Origin: Oscillospiraceae bacterium
Lineage (GTDB): Bacteria; Bacillota; Clostridia; Oscillospirales; Oscillospiraceae
NCBI GenBank assembly: GCA_017428565.1
Contig: JAFRQP010000075.1
Span: 1 to 36,378, forward strand
Direction: 5' to 3'
Length of the DNA stretch: 36,378 bases
Made by a program: the position numbers and the translations under genes. The notes below the pieces were generated by a model. The model did not search any database, was not told the DNA's origin, and worked only from the letters and a program-made list of their open reading frames with translations. Shown one piece after another: positions 15,632 to 24,588 of the stretch. The stretch's first letter is position 1. Each line of letters opens with the position of its first letter.

Positions 15632-15991
15632 ATGCAGTTTGACAACAAGATCCACCGCGCCCGGGAGGCGCAGCGCCGCGCGCTGGGCCTGGATCAGCCG
15701 GAGGCGCAGAAGGCCCGCCGGGAAGAGGAGCGGGTGAAGCTGGAGAGAGGAGATCTTTTCTCGCTGCTGCTTTCCTCCTTCTATATGCTGTTTCTCCCCT
15801 GTGTGGTCGTGCTGTCCCTGCTGCTGATGGCGGTTTGCCTGCTGTTCGGCATGCTGCCCACCGTTCTCCCCCTGCTTCTCCCGATCCTCGGCACGGCCGT
15901 CGTGCTGTGGCTGCTGATCACGCTGCTGATGCGGCAGCGGGAAAAATCCGGCAGACGGCGCAAAGACCGCGGGGACGAGCCAAAGGAATAA
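15632..15991 (+). CDS. Small two-helix membrane protein, unknown
   Basis: A 119-residue protein I do not recognise. The N-terminal 40 residues are charged (AREAQRRALGLDQPEAQKARREEERVKLER, read here as a probable cytoplasmic helix), followed by two hydrophobic segments (about 43-70 and 75-99) and a basic tail (RQREKSGRRRKDRGDEPKE). The two-helix hairpin with both ends charged suggests both ends are cytoplasmic. AAAGGAG at 15619-15625 precedes the ATG. It lies 58 nt after the transporter ATPase and before a strong terminator, so it is probably the last gene of that operon. Its link to transport is untested. Confidence 0.75.
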   Translation: MQFDNKIHRAREAQRRALGLDQPEAQKARREEERVKLERGDLFSLLLSSFYMLFLPCVVVLSLLLMAVCLLFGMLPTVLPLLLPILGTAVVLWLLITLLMRQREKSGRRRKDRGDEPKE

Positions 15992-16000
15992 GCGGATCAA

Positions 16001-16034
16001 AAAAAGAGCATGTGCGTGTGCACATGCTCTTTTT
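16001..16034 (+). terminator. Intrinsic terminator ending the transporter operon
   Basis: AAAAAGAGCATGTGC (16001-16015) pairs perfectly with GCACATGCTCTTTTT (16020-16034), 15 bp with a GTGT loop and a T-run. Symmetric A and T runs would allow it to work in both directions. Confidence 0.93.
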
Positions 16035-16069
16035 CTTTCCCCGGAGGGGGGACTTTCCAAAAACAGGGC

Positions 16070-16107
16070 TTGTGCAAGCGGCGTTTCAATGGTAAAATAC
16101 CATGAAA
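16070..16107 (+). promoter_or_regulatory. Promoter and candidate operator of the glycosidase operon
   Basis: TTGTGC (16070-16075) and TAAAAT (16093-16098) with 17 bp spacing form a moderate promoter. An inverted repeat spans the -10 box: TTTCA-a-TGGTA (16084-16094) against TACCATGAAA (16098-16107), three bases apart, 10 paired positions with one bulged A. A repressor bound there would block the promoter. A second short repeat GCTTG/CAAGC lies over the -35 box. No regulator gene is adjacent. Confidence 0.55.
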
Positions 16108-16171
16108 AACTATGTCGCTGTTATCCGGCGTCCGGCCGGCGACAGCGCAAGAAACAGACGGAGGACATACT

Positions 16172-18502
16172 ATGATCAGCCTTTGCAGCAATTGGGAATT
16201 CACCGAACAGTGGTCGGAGAGCTTTCTGCGCGGGGAAGGGGAGGCCCTTACGGTCCGCCTGCCCCACAACGTGCGGGAGCTTCCCCTGCACTATGCCGGC
16301 CCACAGGACTACGAGATGATCTGCGGCTACCGCAGAAAGCTGGAGCTTCCGGCGGACAGCACGGGGAAACGCCTGTTCCTGCAGTTTGACGGCGCGGCCC
16401 ACATCGCCACGGTCTACGTGAACGGGGTGGAGTGCGCCCATCACCGCTCCGGCTATACCGCCTTCCGGGCGGAGATCACGGAGCTGGTGAAGCCGGAGGG
16501 GGAGAACACCGTGGCCGTGAAGCTGGACTGCACGGAGAACGGCGCCGTGCCGCCCTTTGGCTTCGTGATCGACTATCTGACCTACGGCGGCCTTTACCGG
16601 GAGGCCTGGCTGGATGTGCGCAGCAGGGACTATATCGAGGATCTGTTCGTCTACACGCCGGAGCTGGATCGGCTGGAAGCCCGTCTGGAGCTGACGGATC
16701 CGGGCCTGTCCGTGCGTCTTTCCGTCTGGGACGGGGGGCGGCGCCTGGCCGAGGCTTCCGGGACGGATCGCTTCAGCCTGCAGGTGCCGGGGGTCACGCC
16801 CTGGTGCCCGGAGACGCCCAAGCGCTACACCTGCCGGGCGGAGCTGCTGGACGAGAGCGGCGCCGTGCAGGACACCAAGGAGACGCTCTTCGGTTTCCGC
16901 ACGGTGGAGTTCAAGCCCGAGGGCTTTTTCCTCAACGGAAAGCCCAGCTATCTGCGGGGCCTGAACCGGCACCAGAGCTTCCCCTATATCGGCTATGCCG
17001 CGCCCGAGAGCCTGCAGCGGGAGGACGCCCGTATCCTGAAGGAGGAGCTGAGCTGCACTGCGGTGCGCACCTCCCATTATCCCCAGAGCCAGTATTTTAT
17101 TGACGAGTGCGACCGGCTTGGCCTCTTCGTCTTCACGGAGATCCCCGGCTGGCAGCACATCGGCGACGCGGCCTGGAAGGACCAGGCGGTGCAGAACGTG
17201 GAGGAGATGGTGCGCCAGTACCGCAATCACCCCAGCATCGTGCTCTGGGGCGTGCGCATCAACGAGAGCCAGGACGACGATCCCTTCTACCTGCGCACCA
17301 ACGACCTCTGCCACCGACTGGATCCCAGCCGGCCCACCTCCGGCGTGCGCTATCTGCAGAAGTCCAGTCTGCTGGAGGACGTGTATGCCTTCAACGACTT
17401 CTCTCATGTGGGGACCAACGCGGGCGTGCTGCCCAAGGAGAAGGTCAGCACCCATCCGGAGCGGGCCCTGCTGGTGTCCGAGCACAACGGGCACATGTTC
17501 CCCACCAAGACCTATGACACCTGGGCCAAGCGCCAGGAGCACGCCCTGCGCCACGCGCGGGTGCAGAACGACGCCCGGGCCGACGGGCAGCACGCGGGCT
17601 GTTTCGGCTGGTGCATGTTCGACTATCCCACCCACAAGGACTTCGGCTCCGGGGATAAGATCTGCTACCACGGCGTGATGGACGCCTTCCGCAATCCCAA
17701 GCTGGCCGCGGCGCTCTACGCCAGCCAGGGAGATGAGACCCCAGTGCTGGAGGTGGGCACCCCCATGGACATCGGCGATTATCCCGGCGGCAACCTGGGG
17801 GACATGTATGTGTTCACCAATGCCGACGAGGTGGAGCTGTATAAAAACGACAACTATGTGACCAGCTTCCGCACCAAGGGCTGGGACGGACTGCCCCACG
17901 GCCCGGTGAAGGTGGACGACACCATCGGCTGCCTGCTGGAGACGGTGGAGGGCTTCCCCAAGGCCGAGGCAAAGCTGGTGAAGGACGTGCTGATCGCCGC
18001 CGGCAAGCACGGGCTCAGCAATCTGCCTGTGAAGGACCGCGCCAAAATGCTCGCCGCCATGAGCCGCTACGGCTTCACCATGGAGCAGGGCGTGGCGCTC
18101 TTCGGCAAGTACGTGGGCAACTGGGGCGGAGAGGCCACCCGCTGGCGCTTTGACGGCAAGAAGAAGGGCAAGGTCATCGCCAGCCAGACCAAGAGCCCCG
18201 GCCTCCGCCTGCATCTGGAGGTCAAGGTCAGCCGGACCGAGCTGCGGGAAGGCGACCGCTACGACATGGCTGCGGTGCGCATCCGGATCCTGGACGAAAA
18301 CGGGAATCTGGCGCCCTATGCCCAGCTGCCCGTGACCATGAAGGCGGAGGGCGCGGTGGCCCTGGTGGGCCCGGCGCTGGCTGCCGCCGAGGGAGGCAGC
18401 CTGGGCTGCTATGTGCGTACCCTGGGCCGCAGCGGCGAGGGCACGCTGACGCTGGAGACCGCCCAGACCGAGCCGGTGACGGTACAATTCCGGGTGATCT
18501 GA
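16172..18502 (+). CDS. Glycoside hydrolase family 2 enzyme (beta-galactosidase/beta-glucuronidase-like)
   Basis: A 776-residue exo-glycosidase. The jelly-roll sugar-binding domain (to about 170: GYRRKLELP, VYVNGVECAHHRSGYTAF) and Ig-like domain lead into the TIM barrel (FFLNGKPSYLRGLNRHQSFPY). Acid/base E365 lies in WGVRINES and nucleophile E437 in LLVSEHNG. After the barrel comes an Ig-like strand set, an unusual helical stretch (about 605-645) and a further Ig-like domain (IRILDENGNLAPYA). The start is the ATG at 16172 with CGGAGG at 16159-16164; an in-frame ATG at 16112 has no ribosome site. There is no signal peptide, so it acts in the cytoplasm on imported sugars. The exact sugar is not decided by sequence. 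Confidence 0.9.
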   Translation: MISLCSNWEFTEQWSESFLRGEGEALTVRLPHNVRELPLHYAGPQDYEMICGYRRKLELPADSTGKRLFLQFDGAAHIATVYVNGVECAHHRSGYTAFRAEITELVKPEGENTVAVKLDCTENGAVPPFGFVIDYLTYGGLYREAWLDVRSRDYIEDLFVYTPELDRLEARLELTDPGLSVRLSVWDGGRRLAEASGTDRFSLQVPGVTPWCPETPKRYTCRAELLDESGAVQDTKETLFGFRTVEFKPEGFFLNGKPSYLRGLNRHQSFPYIGYAAPESLQREDARILKEELSCTAVRTSHYPQSQYFIDECDRLGLFVFTEIPGWQHIGDAAWKDQAVQNVEEMVRQYRNHPSIVLWGVRINESQDDDPFYLRTNDLCHRLDPSRPTSGVRYLQKSSLLEDVYAFNDFSHVGTNAGVLPKEKVSTHPERALLVSEHNGHMFPTKTYDTWAKRQEHALRHARVQNDARADGQHAGCFGWCMFDYPTHKDFGSGDKICYHGVMDAFRNPKLAAALYASQGDETPVLEVGTPMDIGDYPGGNLGDMYVFTNADEVELYKNDNYVTSFRTKGWDGLPHGPVKVDDTIGCLLETVEGFPKAEAKLVKDVLIAAGKHGLSNLPVKDRAKMLAAMSRYGFTMEQGVALFGKYVGNWGGEATRWRFDGKKKGKVIASQTKSPGLRLHLEVKVSRTELREGDRYDMAAVRIRILDENGNLAPYAQLPVTMKAEGAVALVGPALAAAEGGSLGCYVRTLGRSGEGTLTLETAQTEPVTVQFRVI

Positions 18503-18536
18503 ACGGGATCGTCCGCGGGGAGAGAGGGGATCGGCC

Positions 18537-20120
18537 ATGGAGCTGCAATATGAGATCCGGATGGAGGGCGGCTTTTCCCTCTGGGGGAGGAGAGAGCTGC
18601 TTCCCGGCAGCCTGCGCCTGACGGAGACGCTGCCGGCTGGCCTGCTGGCCTCGGTGCGGGCGGAGCTGCCCGTGGCGCTGGCCCGGGACGGACGGATCTT
18701 CATGAACGGCTACCAGACCTGGACCTATTGCCCGGAGTACGGCCGGGAAGACTATACCCGGGGCGTGGGTCCCCTGCCGGAGGGGCTGATCCGGCTGCTG
18801 GCCCTGCGCTCTTACGGCGACGAGAACTTTGTGGACTACCCCCGGACCCCCGGCGTCACCCACGGGGTGAGCTGGTGCTACTTCCGGGAAGGGGAGCGCT
18901 TCCGGCTCTTCGCCTCTCTGGACGAGCACGCGGGCTATACCCTCTTCCGCTATGAGGCGGTCCGGGGCCTGCTGCACGTGGAGCGGGACTGCGCGGGGCT
19001 CCGCGTGGCCGGGGGCAGCTTCCCCGCGCTGGAGCTCTTCTATGCCGAGGGGACGGAGCAGGAGGTCTTTGACGCCTGGTTTGATGCCCTGGGCGTGCGA
19101 CCACGCACCCAAAAGCGGCTGGCCGGCTATTCCAGCTGGTACAACCGCTATCAGAAGATTTCGCAAAAGACCATTCTCGGCGACCTGGCGGGCTGCGAGG
19201 GGCAGCTGCAGCCGGGAGACCTTTTCCAGATCGACGACGGCTGGGAGCCCAAGGTGGGCGACTGGCTGGAGCCTGACGGGCGCAAGTTCCCGGCGGGCAT
19301 GAAGGCCGCCGCCGGGGAGATCCACGAAAGGGGCTTTCAGGCGGGACTGTGGCTTGCGCCCTTCGCGGCCCAGCGGGGCTCTCGCCTGGTGAAGGAGCAT
19401 CCGGACTGGCTGCTGCGGGAAGCGGGCAGACCCTGGCTCGCCGGCGTCAACTGGGGCGGCTTCTATGCCCTGGACATTGACAAGCCCCAGGTGATCGACT
19501 ATCTGGAGCGGGTGTTCCGCCGGGTGCTGGACGACTGGGGCTATGACCTGGTGAAGCTGGACTTTCTCTACGCCGCCGCCCCCTTCGGCGGAGAGCGGGA
19601 GACCCGGGCCGGCCGCATGATCCGCGCCGTGGAGTTGCTGCGCCGTCTCTGCGGCGAGAAGAAGATCCTGGGCTGCGGCGTGCCGCTGATGCCCGCCTTC
19701 GGCCTGGTGGACTACTGCCGGGTGAGCTGCGACGTGAGCCTGGACTGGAACGGCAGCCGCCTGATGCAGCGCACCAACCGGGAGCGCCCCTCCACCAGGC
19801 AGGCCATCGGGAACAGCATCTTCCGTAGGCAGCTCAACGGCCGCGCCTGGCTCAGCGACCCGGACGTGTTCTTCCTGCGGGAGAACAATCTGCGGCTCAG
19901 CCGGGAGGAAAAGAAGACCCTGGCCACGGTCAACAGCCTCTTCGGCGGCGTCCTGCTCCACTCGGACGACATGGGGCGCTGGAGCGAAGAGGCCCGGGCG
20001 CTTTACCGGCGGCTGCTTCACAACCGGGACGCGGAGAAGATCCGGGTGCATACCGAGGGCGGCCTCTCCGTCAGCTACGAGCTGGACGGGCGGCGCCAGG
20101 TGTGCCGGATCGAGGATTAG
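18537..20120 (+). CDS. Glycoside hydrolase family 36 type alpha-galactosidase
   Basis: A 527-residue retaining alpha-glycosidase. The N-terminal beta-sandwich (about 1-190) is shorter than in classic GH36 enzymes of 700 residues or more. The barrel has YSSWYNRYQKIS, the FQIDDGWEP motif, GLWLAPFAA, the nucleophile D342 in VKLDFLYA and the acid/base D399 in CRVSCDVSLDW. A short C-terminal beta domain ends VCRIED. No signal peptide. It starts 34 nt after the GH2 gene with AGAGGGG upstream, so the two are probably co-transcribed to split galactose-containing oligosaccharides. Aspartates and order fit GH36; GH27 or another melibiase-like family is less likely. Confidence 0.87.
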   Translation: MELQYEIRMEGGFSLWGRRELLPGSLRLTETLPAGLLASVRAELPVALARDGRIFMNGYQTWTYCPEYGREDYTRGVGPLPEGLIRLLALRSYGDENFVDYPRTPGVTHGVSWCYFREGERFRLFASLDEHAGYTLFRYEAVRGLLHVERDCAGLRVAGGSFPALELFYAEGTEQEVFDAWFDALGVRPRTQKRLAGYSSWYNRYQKISQKTILGDLAGCEGQLQPGDLFQIDDGWEPKVGDWLEPDGRKFPAGMKAAAGEIHERGFQAGLWLAPFAAQRGSRLVKEHPDWLLREAGRPWLAGVNWGGFYALDIDKPQVIDYLERVFRRVLDDWGYDLVKLDFLYAAAPFGGERETRAGRMIRAVELLRRLCGEKKILGCGVPLMPAFGLVDYCRVSCDVSLDWNGSRLMQRTNRERPSTRQAIGNSIFRRQLNGRAWLSDPDVFFLRENNLRLSREEKKTLATVNSLFGGVLLHSDDMGRWSEEARALYRRLLHNRDAEKIRVHTEGGLSVSYELDGRRQVCRIED

Positions 20121-20123
20121 TCG

Positions 20124-20141
20124 GTGCCGCGGAGGCGGCAC
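20124..20141 (+). promoter_or_regulatory. GC stem-loop directly before the LCP ribosome site
   Basis: GTGCCGC (20124-20130) pairs with GCGGCAC (20135-20141) over a GGAG loop, immediately before GGAGG at 20142-20146. It could tune translation of the next gene. There is no T-run. Confidence 0.45.
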
Positions 20142-20153
20142 GGAGGTATAACG

Positions 20154-21728
20154 ATGTCAAAAGTATTTTTCTATGTGGTATTTGCCCTGAGCCTTGCGCT
20201 GACGGGCTTTCTGGGCTGGAACCTGTTTGAGACCCATCTGCTGTCCGGCCAGATCCTGGTGATCGGCCTGGCGGCGCTGCTGCTGATCCCGCTGCTGATG
20301 TTCCTGCTGCAGAAGGAAAAGAAGGGAAAGACCAAAAAGAACGGCTTCCGCGTCGTTGCCATCGTGATCCTGCTCTTCTTCTCCCTGGTGGAAGGCGCCG
20401 TGAGCTTTTACGTCTTCAAATACAACACCAAGATGGACGAGGTGACGGAGGTCCGCACCCAGTATACCGAGATCAAGGTCTACGTGAAGCAGGACGAAAA
20501 CAGCGACCGCCGGATCCAGATCGCCTACGCGGTGGAGAGCGAGTACGTCTTCGGCACCATCTCCAACGTGGATACCGAGGCTGTTGAGCACGCCCGCCAG
20601 GAGCTGGAGAAGAAGTACGGGCGCACCATCCGGCTGCAGGCCTACGGAAGCCTGATGGACCTGGTGAAGGCCCTGGACGAGGGCCAGGTGGACGCCCTGC
20701 TGATTTCAACGGGCTACTTTGACCTGATCGACAGCCTGCCGGGGTATGAGGAATATACGGAGAAGCTCTACGCCGTGGAGGACTATTCCGCCAGCGTCCA
20801 GACGGAGATCCTGCCCCAGCCGGCGGTCATCAACCCGGAGATCCAGGAGGAGGTCGTCCAGACCATGCAGGACCCGGAGCTTTGGGAGAACAGCTTCTGC
20901 GCCTATCTCAGCGGCATCGACACCTTCGGCCCCGTGACGGTCCGCGCCCGCAGCGACGTGAATGTCCTGGCCGTCGTCAATACCGAGACCAAGACCGTGC
21001 TGCTGATCGCCACCCCCCGCGACTACTATGTGCCCTTCAATTTCCAGCCGGCGGGCGGCGCATTGGACAAGCTGACCCACTCCGGCGTCTACGGCATCGA
21101 GGGCTCCATGCAGGCGCTGGGAGACTTCTATGGGCTGCCGATCCAGTATTATCTGCGGGTGAATTTCTCCGGCTTTATCGACGTGATCGACCTTCTGGGC
21201 GGCGTGGACGTGGAGTCGGACGCAGACTTCAACTACGGCAAATACTACTATCACAAGGGCGTGAACCACCTCAACGGCCACCAGGCGCTCGGCTTTGTGC
21301 GCAACCGCAAGTCCTTTATAGAGGGTGACCGGGCCCGCGGCCGGCACCAGATGGCGGTGATCAAGGGCATCATCAACAGCCTTCGCTCGTCCAAGATCCT
21401 CACCAACTATACCGAGCTGATGGACCAGATGTCCGGCTGCTTCCAGACCAACGCCTCCAAGTCCATGATCGGCGAGCTGGTGCAGCTCACCATGGACCCC
21501 GGCAAGCCGGACTGGAACGTGCTGACCTACAGCGTAGACGGCTGGGGCGAGTCGAACTACACCTATACCCTGGGCTGTTATGCCTACGTGATGGTGCCGG
21601 ACCCTGTGACGGTGGAATACGCCAGAAGCCTGGCGATCTCCGTGGCCTCCGGCGAGATCCTGACCCAGGATCAGATCCGGGAAAACGCGCCCGTCCACGA
21701 GAAGCTGCCCCCCAGCGCGAGGGGCTGA
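20154..21728 (+). CDS. LytR-CpsA-Psr (LCP) family cell-envelope phosphotransferase
   Basis: A 524-residue membrane protein expected to transfer lipid-linked polymers onto peptidoglycan outside the cell. Three membrane helices (about 4-22, 32-52, 65-88) are followed by an extracellular accessory region (about 90-260, QLEKKYGRTIRLQAYGSLMD-like alpha/beta segment), as in the CpsA/Cps2A type, and the LCP domain (about 266-425). Key residues are R289-D290 in IATPRDYYVPF, R383 in FVRNRKSF and the DRARGRHQMAVI block. The start is the ATG at 20154 with GGAGG at 20142-20146; the open frame reaching to 20124 has no ribosome site. It heads a three-gene envelope group. Confidence 0.9.
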   Translation: MSKVFFYVVFALSLALTGFLGWNLFETHLLSGQILVIGLAALLLIPLLMFLLQKEKKGKTKKNGFRVVAIVILLFFSLVEGAVSFYVFKYNTKMDEVTEVRTQYTEIKVYVKQDENSDRRIQIAYAVESEYVFGTISNVDTEAVEHARQELEKKYGRTIRLQAYGSLMDLVKALDEGQVDALLISTGYFDLIDSLPGYEEYTEKLYAVEDYSASVQTEILPQPAVINPEIQEEVVQTMQDPELWENSFCAYLSGIDTFGPVTVRARSDVNVLAVVNTETKTVLLIATPRDYYVPFNFQPAGGALDKLTHSGVYGIEGSMQALGDFYGLPIQYYLRVNFSGFIDVIDLLGGVDVESDADFNYGKYYYHKGVNHLNGHQALGFVRNRKSFIEGDRARGRHQMAVIKGIINSLRSSKILTNYTELMDQMSGCFQTNASKSMIGELVQLTMDPGKPDWNVLTYSVDGWGESNYTYTLGCYAYVMVPDPVTVEYARSLAISVASGEILTQDQIRENAPVHEKLPPSARG

Positions 21729-21770
21729 TCCCCGGGAGAGAACCGCAAAGAAAAACAGGAGGGATTCCAT

Positions 21771-22634
21771 ATGGATGAGAATAAAAGAAGGCTGTATGTC
21801 GAGAAGAACGGCTTCTGGACGGAGGCGGCCATGCTGCTGATCGGCCTTGCCGTCGTGTTCCGCCTGATTGGCAGTGTCGGCCGCTGGGAGGACGCCCGCT
21901 ATCTCTTCACCCAGGTGGCGCTGCCGGCCTTCAGCGGGCTGCTGTTTCTGCTGTGCCTGCTGCTTCTGGGGAAAAGGGCCTTCTGGACCACGGTGATCCC
22001 GGTGGTGCTCGGCGTTGTGTTTTTCATCTTTCGCATCATGGGAGTGGAGAACGAGTGGCAGATCGTCGGCTGCATCGCGATGTATGTGGTGATTGCCGTG
22101 CTGTACGCCATGGCCTTCTCCGTTCCGAAGCTGAAGTGGGCGCTGGCGGCGATCTTGGCGCTGGCCTTCGTGGGCCACGTGATCCTGGACGTGCCGGAGC
22201 TGATGGATCTGGAGAATCCGCTCAGCTTTGTGGACGGGATGCAGGAGATGAGCGTGCTGGGCATCATCCTCTCGCTGCTGTGCACCAGCGTGGCGATGAA
22301 GTACCCGGCAGCTCCCGCCGCGCCGGCACCGGCCCAGCCTGCCGTTCCGGAGCAGCCGGCGGAGCCCGCCGCGCCGGAGGAAGAGACGGTGGACCCGCAG
22401 CAGCCTCTTGCCCCATGGGAGCCCTGGAGCCCGGAGCAGACGCCGCTGCAGGAGAGCGCGCCGGAGAGCATGGCGGAGAGCGCCACGGAGCCGGAGGAGA
22501 CGCTGCCTGCCCCGAGCCAGATCCCGGTGGAGGAGCTGGGCTTTGTGGCCGAGCCTGCGCCTGCCTTCCCGATAGACGAAGCCAACCAGGAAGAGATTGA
22601 GCCTGCGGCGGAGCGCAGCACGGAGAATGCATGA
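21771..22634 (+). CDS. Multi-pass membrane protein with Pro/Ala/Glu-rich tail, unknown
   Basis: A 287-residue protein without a family I can name. About five to six hydrophobic helices lie in residues 15-185 (AAMLLIGLAVVFRLIG, VALPAFSGLLFLLCLLLLG, WTTVIPVVLGVVFFIFRIMG, QIVGCIAMYVVIAVLYAMAF, LKWALAAILALAFVGHVIL, MSVLGIILSLLCTSVAM). The rest, about 190-287, is a low-complexity Pro/Ala/Glu tail. AGGAGGG precedes the ATG at 21771. Its stop overlaps the next start as ATGA, so it is coupled to the TPR-LRR gene. A role in the envelope is inferred only from neighbours. Confidence 0.8.
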   Translation: MDENKRRLYVEKNGFWTEAAMLLIGLAVVFRLIGSVGRWEDARYLFTQVALPAFSGLLFLLCLLLLGKRAFWTTVIPVVLGVVFFIFRIMGVENEWQIVGCIAMYVVIAVLYAMAFSVPKLKWALAAILALAFVGHVILDVPELMDLENPLSFVDGMQEMSVLGIILSLLCTSVAMKYPAAPAAPAPAQPAVPEQPAEPAAPEEETVDPQQPLAPWEPWSPEQTPLQESAPESMAESATEPEETLPAPSQIPVEELGFVAEPAPAFPIDEANQEEIEPAAERSTENA

Positions 22635-24403
22635 AAAACGCGGCGCAAAAAAAGAATAGCCGCAGTTCGGAAGCCCCCGATCGCATGAAGGGGCCGCGAA
22701 AGATCATCTTCGCCGCGGCCGCGGCGGCGCTGGTGCTGATCCTGGCGCTGCTGCTGCACGGCAACACGGAGACCAGCCGCTATAACCGCTATCGCAAGCA
22801 GGCGGCGGAGAGCTACCAGGCAGGGGACTACGACCAGGCGCTGAGCGACCTGCGCAGGGCGGAGGCCATTCGCTCCAGCGACGAGGTGCTCATGCTGATG
22901 GCCGACTGCTATGAGGCCCAGGGGAACCTGGATCTGGCCCTTTCGACCCTACGGCGCATGGATCGGAACGATCCGGCGGTGATGGAGCGCATCAATGCGC
23001 TGGAGCAGCGGCGGATGCAGCAGAGCGAGGAGGGGCGGATCGTCGTGGCCGGCGAGAGCTACGAGATCTCCGCCACGGAGCTGGATCTGGACGGACGGGG
23101 CCTGGGCAACGGGGTGCTGCAGGAGCTGCGGCAGCTCCACGCCCTCACGTCCCTGTCTCTGGCGGACAACGCCATTTCCGATCTGAGCGTGCTGGGCTCC
23201 CTGGGCGGCCTGAGGACCCTGAATCTCAGCGGCAACGCGGTCAGCGACCTGGGGCCCCTGGCCGGTCTGCACGATCTGCACAGCCTCTATCTGGACCGCA
23301 ATCCCCTGGGGGATCTGAGCCCGCTCTACGGCCTGGAGGAGCTGAGCCTGCTGAGCCTGCGGGGGGTGGAGCTGCAGAAGGGGGAGCTGGAGGCGCTGTC
23401 TGCCGCGCTGCCCCGCTGCGCCATTTTGACCGACGGCGACAAGGAGGGGGTTCTGAACATCCTCCTGGGCGGCATCGCCTTTGACACGGAGGTCACGAGC
23501 CTGAATCTCAGCGGCCTGGGCCTGCGGGAGGCGTCCTGCCTGAGTCTCTGCACCCGGCTGGTCTCTCTGGATCTCAGCGACAATGAGATCAGCGACCTGA
23601 GCCCGCTGATGAACCTGCAGCAGCTGGAAAAGCTGCGGATCTCCGGCAACCAGGTGACGGATCTGCGCCCCCTGATCGGCCTGAGCTCCCTGCGTCACCT
23701 GGAGGCGGCCCGCAACCAGGTGAGCGACGCAAGCGCCGTGGGCAGCATGCCCGGACTTCTCACGCTGGACCTGTCGGACAATCCCATGGGGGATTTTTCG
23801 GGGCTGAAAAAGCTGCCGAACCTGCAGACGCTCCGGCTGGAGAACACCGGCATCGGGGACGAGGACCTCCCCGCGCTCTATGAGATGAAGCGCTTGACCC
23901 GCCTGTATCTGGAGCGAAACGAGGGCATCACGGCGGAGGCCATGAGCGCCCTGGAAAACTGCCTGCCCAAGTGCGGCATCAGCTACGGGACCCTGGTGTA
24001 CACGGTGCAGCTGGGGGGAGAGGATTTCCGGACCGACGTGACCGAGATCTGCGTGGAGGGCACGGAGCTGTCCAGCCTCTACGGCTTTGAGAAGTTCGAC
24101 TGTCTGGAGACGGTGCGGCTGGGCCGGAACCGGATCCAGAGCGTGTCCGCCATGCAGAACGCCCACTGCCGGGAGCGGATCCGCTATCTGGATCTGAGCT
24201 TCAATCTGATCGAGGACATTTCGCCCCTGGGGACCCTGAGCAATCTGGAGACCCTGGATCTGCGGAACAATCAGATCAGCTCCCTGGTCCCGCTGCGGCG
24301 GCTGACCAATCTGAAAAAGCTGTACATCAGCGGCAATCCCTTGACGGACGAGCAGGTGGAGGAGCTCCGCCGCGCTTTGCCGGACTGCGATATCGTGTGG
24401 TGA
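22631..24403 (+). CDS. Membrane-anchored TPR and leucine-rich repeat protein
   Basis: A 590-residue protein. A basic N-terminal tail and one membrane helix (about 24-43) are followed by TPR-like helices (about 51-118: YRKQAAESYQAGDYDQALSD, ADCYEAQGNLDLALSTLR) and at least a dozen leucine-rich repeats of 21-23 residues (about 145-590), such as LVSLDLSDNEISDLSPL and LETLDLRNNQISSLVPL. The repeats are of the internalin/SDS22 type. The arrangement suggests an outward-facing protein-binding surface. There is no sortase motif. The start overlaps the previous stop by 4 nt. Function is unknown; partner binding is the reasonable guess. Confidence 0.85.
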   Translation: MKNAAQKKNSRSSEAPDRMKGPRKIIFAAAAAALVLILALLLHGNTETSRYNRYRKQAAESYQAGDYDQALSDLRRAEAIRSSDEVLMLMADCYEAQGNLDLALSTLRRMDRNDPAVMERINALEQRRMQQSEEGRIVVAGESYEISATELDLDGRGLGNGVLQELRQLHALTSLSLADNAISDLSVLGSLGGLRTLNLSGNAVSDLGPLAGLHDLHSLYLDRNPLGDLSPLYGLEELSLLSLRGVELQKGELEALSAALPRCAILTDGDKEGVLNILLGGIAFDTEVTSLNLSGLGLREASCLSLCTRLVSLDLSDNEISDLSPLMNLQQLEKLRISGNQVTDLRPLIGLSSLRHLEAARNQVSDASAVGSMPGLLTLDLSDNPMGDFSGLKKLPNLQTLRLENTGIGDEDLPALYEMKRLTRLYLERNEGITAEAMSALENCLPKCGISYGTLVYTVQLGGEDFRTDVTEICVEGTELSSLYGFEKFDCLETVRLGRNRIQSVSAMQNAHCRERIRYLDLSFNLIEDISPLGTLSNLETLDLRNNQISSLVPLRRLTNLKKLYISGNPLTDEQVEELRRALPDCDIVW

Positions 24404-24405
24404 TC

Positions 24406-24449
24406 CATCGGCTTCCTCTCCGCGGCGGAGGGGAGGCCGATGCGCTTTT
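24406..24449 (+). terminator. Intrinsic terminator after the LRR gene
   Basis: CATCGGCTTCCTCTCC (24406-24421) pairs with GGAGGGGAGGCCGATG (24427-24442), 16 bp including two G-T pairs, with a 5-nt loop. Only four T follow (24446-24449). Confidence 0.7.
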
Positions 24450-24524
24450 GAGAGAGGGGAGAGACGGGCTTCGGCGCGGCATGGCAGATTTTCACAAAAA
24501 GTTCTTTCCTTCCCGGGGAGCCTG

Positions 24525-24533
24525 TGCTATACT
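24525..24533 (+). promoter_or_regulatory. Extended -10 promoter of hpf
   Basis: TGC-TATACT at 24525-24533 is an extended -10 element; no good -35 box lies 16-18 bp upstream. The same TGCTATACTGAA string occurs before the DUF362 gene at 35593-35604. Confidence 0.6.
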
Positions 24534-24588
24534 GAAAGCAGGGAGATCGGTTCTCCCGGCAGAGCAATCATTGAAAGGAGTTGGCACC

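Noticed and set aside
16121-18703. Minus-strand open frame of 860 codons opposite the GH2 gene
   Set aside because: The GH2 protein on the plus strand has complete domains and catalytic residues; the opposite frame is a GC-bias shadow.
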